From JAFGKM01 sp964403465 (GTDB taxonomy: Bacteria > Ratteibacteria > UBA8468 > B48-G9 > JAFGKM01): a DNA stretch of 17,525 nucleotides. The notes under the pieces are model-generated. The model made no database searches, was not told where the DNA came from, and saw nothing but the letters and a program-made list of their open reading frames with translations. The position numbers and the translations under genes are program-made. Within the stretch, counting starts at the first letter, position 1. The number at the start of each line of letters is the position of its first letter. The stretch is from contig CAYOFY010000031.1 in assembly GCA_964403465.1 (NCBI GenBank), positions 1 through 17,525 of the forward strand, in the 5' to 3' direction. Below are positions 7,192 through 12,671 of the stretch, piece by piece.

Positions 7192-8116
7192 TCTCAGCAA
7201 GAGATATTTCATAAGGTCAGCAACGGGACTTGAAGAGATAAGCGCTATTGACACCCTGGATATGGAAATATTCAAAGGCGACGCATTCGGAGTAATCGGG
7301 GAAAGCGGAAGCGGCAAGACAACTCTGGGCAAGACAATCATAAGGCTTGTTGAACCTACGTCGGGAGAGATACATTTCTGGGAAAAAAAGATTACAGGCA
7401 TGAAGGAAAACGAATTCGTGAAACTGAGAAGAAATTTCCAGATCATCTTTCAAGACCCCTATAAAGCACTGAATCCAAAGATGAGCGTGGGAAGTGCAGT
7501 TATGGAGGGGATAGGAGAAGATGCAGGGAAGTCGCAGAAGAAGGAGAGGGCGGGGCAACTGCTGGAAATGGTTGGCATCGCGGCTGGAAGATTTAACGAC
7601 TTTCCGCATCAGTTCAGTGGCGGGGAAAGGCAGCGCGTGGCTATTGCGCGGGCACTTTCAACGTCCCCGTCATTTATCGTCTGCGATGAACCCACGTCCA
7701 ACCTGGATCTTTCAATACAGGCGAAGATACTCAATCTCTTCGTTGAATTAAAAGAGAGATTGGAACTTACATATCTCTTCATTTCGCACAATATAAGAAT
7801 AGTTGAATTCATTTCAAACAGGGTTGCGGTTATGTATGGCGGGAGAATACTGGAATATGGAGATACTGCCAAGGTTATCAAAAATCCCATGCACCCCTAC
7901 ACCAGGATGCTTGTTGCAGCTTCCTTCTTCAGGAAAACCGAGGTGGAAAGGATATATCAGGCGGGGAGAAAAGGATGTTCATTTGTCCAGTTATGTCCGC
8001 ATCGCAGGGAAATCTGCAAGGAAGAGAGACCGGTATTTATGCCTGTTGAAGAAAACCATTTTGTCGCCTGCTTCGCCAATAATAGTCTTGCAACGAGTAA
8101 GGGGGGTGTATTATAA
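7166..8116 (+). CDS. oppF: Oligopeptide-type ABC transporter ATP-binding protein (OppF/DppF family)
   Basis: 316-residue second ATPase of the importer. Walker A is GESGSGKT at about 45-52, Q-loop IFQDP at 94-98, signature FSGGERQR at 150-157, Walker B FIVCDEP at 170-176. The C-terminal CSFVQLCPHRREICKEERP is the oligo_HPY tail. The ATG at 7166 lies within oppD and has GAGGTG 8 nt upstream, so I prefer it over the ATG three codons later. The pairing of a D-type and an F-type ATPase in this order is standard for the Opp/Dpp family. The stop codon overlaps the -10 box of the promoter for the following aminotransferase gene. No transcription terminator is seen after it. Confidence 0.92.
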   Translation: MERMWKLSNLSKRYFIRSATGLEEISAIDTLDMEIFKGDAFGVIGESGSGKTTLGKTIIRLVEPTSGEIHFWEKKITGMKENEFVKLRRNFQIIFQDPYKALNPKMSVGSAVMEGIGEDAGKSQKKERAGQLLEMVGIAAGRFNDFPHQFSGGERQRVAIARALSTSPSFIVCDEPTSNLDLSIQAKILNLFVELKERLELTYLFISHNIRIVEFISNRVAVMYGGRILEYGDTAKVIKNPMHPYTRMLVAASFFRKTEVERIYQAGRKGCSFVQLCPHRREICKEERPVFMPVEENHFVACFANNSLATSKGGVL

Positions 8117-8117
8117 T
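8088..8117 (+). promoter_or_regulatory. Promoter of the aminotransferase gene, embedded in the oppF 3' end
   Basis: TTGCAA (8088-8093), 18 nt, then a perfect TATAAT (8112-8117) that includes the oppF TAA stop. The ATG at 8126 is 8 nt past the -10 box, so the transcript is predicted to be leaderless or nearly so. Confidence 0.6.
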
Positions 8118-8125
8118 TAGAGACT

Positions 8126-9322
8126 ATGAAAAAGAAAGAAGTGAATAATGTGGAGTCGGAAAGGATCAAAAACCTTCCTGTCTATATATTTCATGACATA
8201 AATACAAGGAAATTGAAATTGCGCAAAGAAGGTATGGATGTCATTGACTTCGGAATGGGCAATCCTGACAGGCCGGCACCGAAACCTGTTATTGATAAAC
8301 TGATAGAGGTGGCCTCGGATTGCAAGGCTCACCGTTACAGTGCTTCCAGAGGAATACCGCATCTCCGCAGGGAAATATGCAACTGGTATGAAAGGAGATT
8401 TGGTGTTAAGCTCGACCCTGAAGAGGAGGCGGTCGTCTGCATAGGTTCCAAGGAGGGAATAAGTCATCTCGCCCTTGCTGTTTTTGACAAAGGGGATATC
8501 GTTCTTGTTCCCAATCCAACATATCCGAGCCATCTTTACAGTGTTATTATTGCCGGCGCCAAAATCTGCGATATGGCTCTTACGAAAGAGAACAACTTTA
8601 TTCCCGAATTCGCAAGAATTAGCTGTGGCAGGTCCCGTCGGCCGAAGGCGATGATTCTCTGTTATCCAAACAATCCCACGGCACAGGTTGTTGACCTGAA
8701 TTTCTTCAAAGAGGTCGTGACCTTTGCGAAGAAGAATGGCCTTTTTGTCATACATGACCTGGCATATTCAGAACTGTGTTTTGACGGATATCAGGCACCG
8801 AGTTTCCTTCAGGTTCCGGGAGCGAAAGAAATTGGCATTGAGTTTTATTCCCTTTCAAAAACCTATAACATGGCAGGCTGGCGTGTAGGTTTTGCGGTAG
8901 GCAATAAAAATATAATAGGGGCGCTTACAAAACTTAAAAGTTATTATGATTACGGGATGTTCACACCCATTCAGGTTGCCGCTATAACCGCTTTAAGATT
9001 GGAAAAGAGGTATACTGACGAGGTTGCCGCAACTTACAGCAAAAGGCGTGATGTCCTTGTAAACGGACTGCGTCGAATAGGATGGAATGTTGAAAATCCG
9101 AAGGCCACAATGTACGTCTGGGCGGAGATACCTGAAAAGTTCAAAAAAATGGGTTCTGTCAACTTTTCCGTGCACCTTCTGGAGAAAGCAGGCGTGGCCG
9201 TTTCTCCGGGAGCAGGTTTCGGGAAATACGGTGAAGGATATGTAAGGATAGCGCTTGTTGAAAACGAGCAGCGAATAAGACAGGCTGTCAGTTCCCTTCA
9301 AAGCATCTTACAATGTGTGTAA
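8126..9322 (+). CDS. alaC: Class I/II PLP-dependent aminotransferase, AlaC-like (alanine-synthesising) group
   Basis: 398-residue fold-type I aminotransferase. PNNPT (182-186, with the pyridine-ring-side Asn183), DLAYSEL (211-217, Asp211 and Tyr214) and SLSKTYNMAGWR (PLP lysine at about 245) are in the canonical places. The opening RIKNLPVYIF followed by DVIDFGMGNPD and the block QAPSFLQVPGAKEIGIEFYSLSKTYNMAGWR match the AlaC/YfdZ branch closely; that branch makes alanine from pyruvate with glutamate. The related LL-diaminopimelate aminotransferases are the main alternative. It follows oppF by 9 nt but also has its own promoter, so it may be expressed both with and without the transporter. 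It is not beside hom or thrC here. Confidence 0.85.
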   Translation: MKKKEVNNVESERIKNLPVYIFHDINTRKLKLRKEGMDVIDFGMGNPDRPAPKPVIDKLIEVASDCKAHRYSASRGIPHLRREICNWYERRFGVKLDPEEEAVVCIGSKEGISHLALAVFDKGDIVLVPNPTYPSHLYSVIIAGAKICDMALTKENNFIPEFARISCGRSRRPKAMILCYPNNPTAQVVDLNFFKEVVTFAKKNGLFVIHDLAYSELCFDGYQAPSFLQVPGAKEIGIEFYSLSKTYNMAGWRVGFAVGNKNIIGALTKLKSYYDYGMFTPIQVAAITALRLEKRYTDEVAATYSKRRDVLVNGLRRIGWNVENPKATMYVWAEIPEKFKKMGSVNFSVHLLEKAGVAVSPGAGFGKYGEGYVRIALVENEQRIRQAVSSLQSILQCV

Positions 9323-9396
9323 TCCGACTTATGAAGTCTGTTCCTCACCTCTCAGATTTTGATTGACTCAGAAAGGATTCCCGCGAAATCCCCCTC

Positions 9397-9744
9397 CTAA
9401 TCCCTGTTTTTTTTCTTTTTCAGAATGATTGATTTAACAATGCGGTATATGATTTTCTTCTCTTCTTCAGAACTCTCCCTCAAAAGGGATCTTATTTTCT
9501 TGACCAGTAAGTCTTCCTCCGGAGGGATATAACTTATTTCCTCAAAAAAAGAGGAAGGGTTGATTTCCAGGGTGTCGGATATGTTTCTGAGTGTTTCTAT
9601 GCTCGGTTTCTTCTGCCCCCGCTCAATCTGTCCGAGAAAGTTCAGACTTATGGCTGATTTCCATGCAAGTTCTTCCTGCGTCAATCCCCTTTTCTTCCTT
9701 AATTCTTTTATCTTATTCCCGAGCTGCCTGTAAAAATTTTCCAT
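9397..9744 (-). CDS. XRE-family helix-turn-helix transcriptional regulator
   Basis: 115-residue DNA-binding protein. Residues 8-62 form a Cro/C1-type HTH: LGNKIKELRKKRGLTQEELA, then SLNFLGQIERGQKKPSIETL, then ISDTLEINPSSFF. The C-terminal 50 residues are helical and charged, ending in a lysine-rich tail (ILKKKKNRD), with no recognised sensor domain. It is convergent with alaC and divergent from the receiver-like gene with 99 nt between the starts. An AT-rich imperfect dyad at 9797-9829 in that gap is a possible operator, so it may regulate itself and its neighbour. No Shine-Dalgarno precedes the ATG. A TATACT box lies 9 nt upstream. Confidence 0.85.
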   Translation of the reverse strand: MENFYRQLGNKIKELRKKRGLTQEELAWKSAISLNFLGQIERGQKKPSIETLRNISDTLEINPSSFFEEISYIPPEEDLLVKKIRSLLRESSEEEKKIIYRIVKSIILKKKKNRD

Positions 9745-9796
9745 ATATAGATGAGTATACTTGATTTTTTGACAAATTATAACAATCCAGCAGTTA

Positions 9797-9837
9797 TTAA
9801 TATATTTATTGACTCATAGTAAATATTAAGGTAAAAT
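9797..9837 (+). promoter_or_regulatory. Promoter and AT-rich dyad of the receiver-like gene
   Basis: TTGACT (9809-9814), exactly 17 nt, TAAAAT (9832-9837). The ATG at 9844 is 6 nt after the -10 box, so a leaderless mRNA is predicted. TTAATATATTTA (9797-9808) and TAAATATTAA (9820-9829) form an imperfect inverted repeat flanking the -35 box, suitable for a dimeric HTH repressor. Confidence 0.6.
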
Positions 9838-9843
9838 CATCTT

Positions 9844-10209
9844 ATGTTCCTGATAATCGAGAAGAACGGAGTATTGGCGGAGATTTATCATAGACTCCTT
9901 CTGAATGCGGGATACCACGGTTGTATCAAGAGCAATTATGGAGAGGCGCTGAACGTTGATGATAAAGAGAATTTCAATATTGACCTTGTCGTGCTGAGTC
10001 TTGGAAAAGATGCGGATGGTTCAGATAAGGGAGACATAATCAAGATCATGGGGAAATTCAGGAAATGCAAAATCTTTCTTATAATAGACGAAATGACGCC
10101 ATCAATAAGAAAAATCATTGGTGATCACAAGATTGATTTATGGTTGACCAAGCCTTTCATTCCTTCAGAATTGCTAAAAAGAATTTCTCTTGCAAAAAGC
10201 AAGGATTAG
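9844..10209 (+). CDS. Stand-alone degenerate receiver (CheY-like) domain protein
   Basis: 121 residues that follow the CheY-fold pattern: beta-1 FLIIEKNG, helix 1 LAEIYHRLLLNAGY, beta-3 IDLVVLSLGKDADG, beta-4 KIFLIID, and beta-5 DLWLTKPF with the conserved Lys (about 103). The phospho-acceptor aspartate is replaced by Ser52 (VVLSLG where VLLDL is expected), and the usual acidic pair after beta-1 is Glu6-Lys7. It is therefore unlikely to be phosphorylated in the ordinary way and may bind a partner constitutively. There is no output domain and no histidine kinase in the window. The start is fixed because beta-1 begins at the first residue. No Shine-Dalgarno is present and the promoter predicts a leaderless transcript. 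Confidence 0.7.
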   Translation: MFLIIEKNGVLAEIYHRLLLNAGYHGCIKSNYGEALNVDDKENFNIDLVVLSLGKDADGSDKGDIIKIMGKFRKCKIFLIIDEMTPSIRKIIGDHKIDLWLTKPFIPSELLKRISLAKSKD

Positions 10210-10241
10210 ATAGGCCCTTTTTGCCTTAAAAAACATTTCTA

Positions 10242-10270
10242 TTTACAAATTAAAAAAAAACAGGTAAAAT
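10242..10270 (+). promoter_or_regulatory. Promoter of the long leader and the 77-residue gene
   Basis: TTTACA (10242-10247), 17 nt (A-rich), TAAAAT (10265-10270). It shares the GGTAAAAT core with the receiver-like gene's promoter. Transcription from about 10277 would give a leader of some 330 nt before the ATG at 10605. Confidence 0.6.
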
Positions 10271-10276
10271 AAAAGC

Positions 10277-10604
10277 AGAAGAAGTAATAAAACGCTCTTT
10301 GACAAAAGAAGCAAGGGGAAACCGGATTATATAGATTGCCATTCTACGGTCTTTCAAGCCATATAAAAACAGTGATTGCCGCAACTTCTGGAATTTTCTC
10401 AATTTTGCGTGTCTCCACTGTTTTTCCCCTGCATGATTAATCTTACGGGAGTATACTATCCACATATCCCTGTTATCGGAAACAGGGAAAATAAATCCGC
10501 CTGCATATCGGCTAATGGCATATGCGAAGATAGAATCTCTGGAGTCCTGTCATATGCAGATGCTTTTCGCCGTACAAGAGGGGTTAAAAAGGAGGTGATA
10601 ACGA
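10277..10604 (+). ncRNA. Candidate structured 5' leader (possible cis-regulatory RNA)
   Basis: This stretch has no convincing coding frame. It contains, in order, a long hairpin with perfect 10-nt arms AAAAACAGTG/CACTGTTTTT (10365-10374/10416-10425) and an inner CGCAA/TTGCG stem, then a tight hairpin CCCTGTT-atcgga-AACAGGG (10468-10487). CTGCATAT (10501-10508) can pair either with ATATGC at 10520-10525 or perfectly with ATATGCAG at 10552-10559. TTTTTCCCCT (10421-10430) can also pair with AGGGG and AAAAA at 10579-10590, just ahead of the Shine-Dalgarno. Such mutually exclusive pairings are what an attenuator or riboswitch would show. I could match no known riboswitch consensus (c-di-GMP, cobalamin, TPP, SAM, guanidine). 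The exact ends are inferred. Confidence 0.45.
10365..10425. terminator. Long hairpin with A and T tracts, possible bidirectional terminator or attenuator
   Basis: The arms AAAAACAGTG and CACTGTTTTT are perfect complements enclosing 41 nt that can fold further. The 3' arm ends in five T followed by CCCC, a weak U tract. It may stop transcripts within the leader or mark the end of the receiver-like transcript. Confidence 0.4.
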
Positions 10605-10838
10605 ATGAACCGGCCAATCATGATATCTTTCCTGGACAATCAGACGATAGAGAAACTGTATGAGAAGAGGAGGAGAAGGGACAACGGAAGCGTGAAATAT
10701 GATATTGATAGCTATGATGAAGAGGAATATTATGATGAGGAAATCCTCCCCTTATCTCTGGATGATTTTGAAGAAAGACTGGGAAAGGGATTCAAAATTT
10801 TCAACATGGCTAAGAAAGGATATCCCTTAGACGGTTAA
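10605..10838 (+). CDS. Small highly charged protein of unknown function
   Basis: 77 residues, not recognised. It begins MNRPIMISFLDNQTIEKLYE, then a basic patch KRRRRD (about 21-26), an acidic and tyrosine-rich patch YDIDSYDEEEYYDEE (32-46), and a C-terminal part LSLDDFEERLGKGFKIFNMAKKGYPLDG that could form one helix. There is no signal peptide or membrane segment and there are no cysteines. AAGGAGGTGAT lies upstream of the ATG, with 8 nt after GGAGGT: a near-perfect complement of the 16S rRNA 3' end, which strongly supports real translation and the start. It is preceded by a long structured leader with its own promoter. The split of basic and acidic charge suggests a nucleic-acid or protein-binding role, but that is only a guess. 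Confidence 0.7.
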   Translation: MNRPIMISFLDNQTIEKLYEKRRRRDNGSVKYDIDSYDEEEYYDEEILPLSLDDFEERLGKGFKIFNMAKKGYPLDG

Positions 10839-10856
10839 TGCAGAATTAACTACGTC
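10830..10856 (+). terminator. Hairpin at the stop codon of the 77-residue gene
   Basis: GACG-GTTAAT-gcaga-ATTAAC-ta-CGTC forms ten base pairs with a 2-nt bulge and spans the TAA stop. No T tract follows, so intrinsic termination is doubtful. It lies in the short gap between two convergent genes. Confidence 0.35.
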
Positions 10857-10884
10857 CTGGAATAACCTTTACACATGGTCAGTC

Positions 10885-11772
10885 TCATGTTCGCGGGGCT
10901 GTCAAGAGGGGTGTGAAATTTAACCACTGGTCAGGATATTCAAGAATTACCTTTTCAATAGTTTCAGCCCCCCGAAGCACCAGGAAGTTTATTTTCTCCT
11001 CTTCTGAAAGATAGAGAGAAGGGGGCGGTATCTTCCTGAAGAAAAATCTGTAATTTTCTCCCTCCATGACGAAGAAGCCGGCGACGAAGACAGCGCCTGT
11101 TTTTATTGCAAGCGTTGCCGGTCCGCGCGGGAAGATTATTTCAGTTCCCATGAAGGGTATTTCCATCCCTTTTTCTGTGAAAACTCTGTCTCCGAGCACA
11201 GCAAGAATTCTATTCTGCTTCAATGCCTTCAGGACTTTCTTGGGATTGGAACCGGTGAGAATAACATCAAGCCCCTTGGCGTTTCTGCGCTTTTTGTATA
11301 TTCTTGTTACGGAAGGGTTCAAATACGGTATTGAGATGGCCGTGACTTTGTACCCCAACATGGAGCTGACTATTCCTGCCAGTTCCCAATTTCCTATGTG
11401 GGCGGTCAGAGCGATAACTCCATTCCCTGAGGTAAGTCCCTCGTTCAGAAATTCAATATTCTCAATCCGCACCCGCTCTTTAACCGTCTGCAAATTCCAT
11501 TTCGGCACATAAAAAAAATCTGTCAGGTATCTCGCGAAATTGTAGAAAGTTTTTCTTGCGAGATTGTGAAGCTCCTTTTCAGTGTATGAAACACCCCTCG
11601 ATATCTTTCTGTACTCAAGCATAACCCTGAGATTTCCGGTCACGTTTCTTCTTAATCCATGCAGAAAGACGTATCTTGTGAATGCCGTTAATCTTGCGAT
11701 GGAATATAGAACCTTGAGAGGCAAATGCACGGCGAGAAAACAGCAAAAATGATAAATTATTGTGTTGAACAT
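10885..11772 (-). CDS. Lipid A biosynthesis acyltransferase family protein (LpxL/HtrB-like LPLAT)
   Basis: 295-residue inner-membrane acyltransferase with a hydrophobic N-terminus (about residues 3-30). The catalytic HX4E motif is HIGNWE at 125-130, inside the typical VIALTAHIGNWELAG. A later GDRVFTEKGMEIPFMG block fits the conserved substrate-binding region of this family, in which a secondary acyl chain is added to a Kdo-lipid A precursor. Whether it is lauroyl, myristoyl or another specificity is not visible. It starts 3 nt after the recR stop with AAGGAAAA upstream, so it is the last gene of the dnaX-ybaB-recR unit, an unusual partner for repair genes. It is convergent with the 77-residue gene. 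Confidence 0.85.
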   Translation of the reverse strand: MFNTIIYHFCCFLAVHLPLKVLYSIARLTAFTRYVFLHGLRRNVTGNLRVMLEYRKISRGVSYTEKELHNLARKTFYNFARYLTDFFYVPKWNLQTVKERVRIENIEFLNEGLTSGNGVIALTAHIGNWELAGIVSSMLGYKVTAISIPYLNPSVTRIYKKRRNAKGLDVILTGSNPKKVLKALKQNRILAVLGDRVFTEKGMEIPFMGTEIIFPRGPATLAIKTGAVFVAGFFVMEGENYRFFFRKIPPPSLYLSEEEKINFLVLRGAETIEKVILEYPDQWLNFTPLLTAPRT

Positions 11773-11775
11773 TAT

Positions 11776-12366
11776 TTATAGAGTTTTCCTTCCTTCGATG
11801 GACTTCTTGAGTGTTTGAACTCCCACGTATTCTATTTCTGCTCCCACAGGTAGTCCATACGCCAGGCGCGAATGTTTTATTCCCATGCCCTTCAAAATAT
11901 CCGAGATGTAAATTGACGTGTTTTCCCCTTCGAGTGTTGGATTGGTGGCAATGATTACCTCTACAAAAGATTCCCTGTTGAGCCTTTCTATCAGCTGGGC
12001 AATTCTCAGGTTGGAAGGAGATGTTCTTTCAAGGGGTGAGATTGTTCCTCCAAGGACGTGGTATTTCCCCCTGAAACCTGTCTTTTCTATGATGATAAGG
12101 TCCTTTACTTCTTCAACGACGCATAATATATTTTCCCTCTTTTCATCGGTGCATATATTACAGACTGTATTATCAGAGAGATTAAAACATCTTTCACATA
12201 GACGAACTTCCTTTTTCAGCGAAAGCAAATTTTCGGCAAGTAACCTGACATACTCCTCGTCCTCCTCAAGTATGTAATTGACAATTCGTTCTGCGCTTTT
12301 GGGCCCTATGCCCGGCAATTTTGCCAGTCTTTCTATCAGTTCCTCAACCTTTTTCGGATAGCTCAT
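11776..12366 (-). CDS. recR: Recombination mediator protein RecR
   Basis: 196 residues, standard RecR length. The N-terminal helix-hairpin-helix (LAKLPGIGPKSAERIV, about 15-29) is followed by a four-cysteine zinc site CERC...CNIC (57, 60, 69, 72). The Toprim domain begins ILCVVEEVKDL (80-90) and includes KYHVLGGTISPLE. The C-terminus has ATNPTLEGENTSIYI and LAYGLPVGAEIEYV. It acts with RecO/RecF to load RecA at gaps. It lies downstream of ybaB with a 14-nt gap, the conserved dnaX-ybaB-recR arrangement found across bacteria, and precedes the acyltransferase by 3 nt. Confidence 0.96.
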   Translation of the reverse strand: MSYPKKVEELIERLAKLPGIGPKSAERIVNYILEEDEEYVRLLAENLLSLKKEVRLCERCFNLSDNTVCNICTDEKRENILCVVEEVKDLIIIEKTGFRGKYHVLGGTISPLERTSPSNLRIAQLIERLNRESFVEVIIATNPTLEGENTSIYISDILKGMGIKHSRLAYGLPVGAEIEYVGVQTLKKSIEGRKTL

Positions 12367-12380
12367 TTTTGACGGCAGGC

Positions 12381-12671
12381 TCAGAGTCCTATCTGGGATT
12401 TCATCTCGGAACTTACTATTCTTTCTATCTCTTTCTGAGCTGAGGCGAAGGTGCTCTTGAACAATTTCTCAATGTATCCTTTATTTTCCGGCTTCAAAAT
12501 TTCAGGATTTATGTCGATGGATATCAATTCCATCTTTCCGTTGACCGCCAGTTTGATTTCCGATCTGGGAGAAGAAACCTCCACCGTTTTGGAACGGAGT
12601 ATTTTCTCAAATTGTGCTGCCTGCTGTTTCAACTGTCCGATTTGTTTCAAACTATCAAAGATATTTCCCAT
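12381..12671 (-). CDS. ybaB: YbaB/EbfC family nucleoid-associated protein
   Basis: 96 residues, within the usual size range of this small dimeric DNA-binding family. The pattern is typical: N-terminal helix MGNIFDSLKQIGQLKQQAAQFEKIL, then the beta-sheet block VEVSSPRSEIKLAVNGKMELISIDINPEIL, then a C-terminal helix ending IERIVSSEMKSQIG. The ATG overlaps the dnaX stop by one base (TAATG) and GGAGGA precedes it, so it is both coupled and well initiated. Its position between dnaX and recR is conserved widely and supports the call. Confidence 0.94.
   Translation of the reverse strand: MGNIFDSLKQIGQLKQQAAQFEKILRSKTVEVSSPRSEIKLAVNGKMELISIDINPEILKPENKGYIEKLFKSTFASAQKEIERIVSSEMKSQIGL

Noticed and set aside
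9323..9420. Terminator between alaC and the XRE gene (GGATT/AATCC before a T run)
   Set aside because: The stem is only five pairs, the T run is about 20 nt away and belongs to the lysine codons of the XRE gene.
10250..10465. Minus-strand 71-codon frame in the leader region
   Set aside because: No ribosome-binding site, and its sequence reflects the A-rich promoter and hairpin DNA of the opposite strand.
10441..10604. c-di-GMP (GEMM) or other known riboswitch upstream of the 77-residue gene
   Set aside because: Fragments such as ACAGGGAAA resemble GEMM only loosely; the conserved GCAAAGCC and receptor parts are missing.
10376..10663. Overlapping 95-codon plus-strand frame across the leader and the start of the 77-residue gene
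   Set aside because: It needs a TTG start without Shine-Dalgarno, runs through the hairpins and has no family-like pattern; the 77-residue frame has the strong ribosome-binding site.
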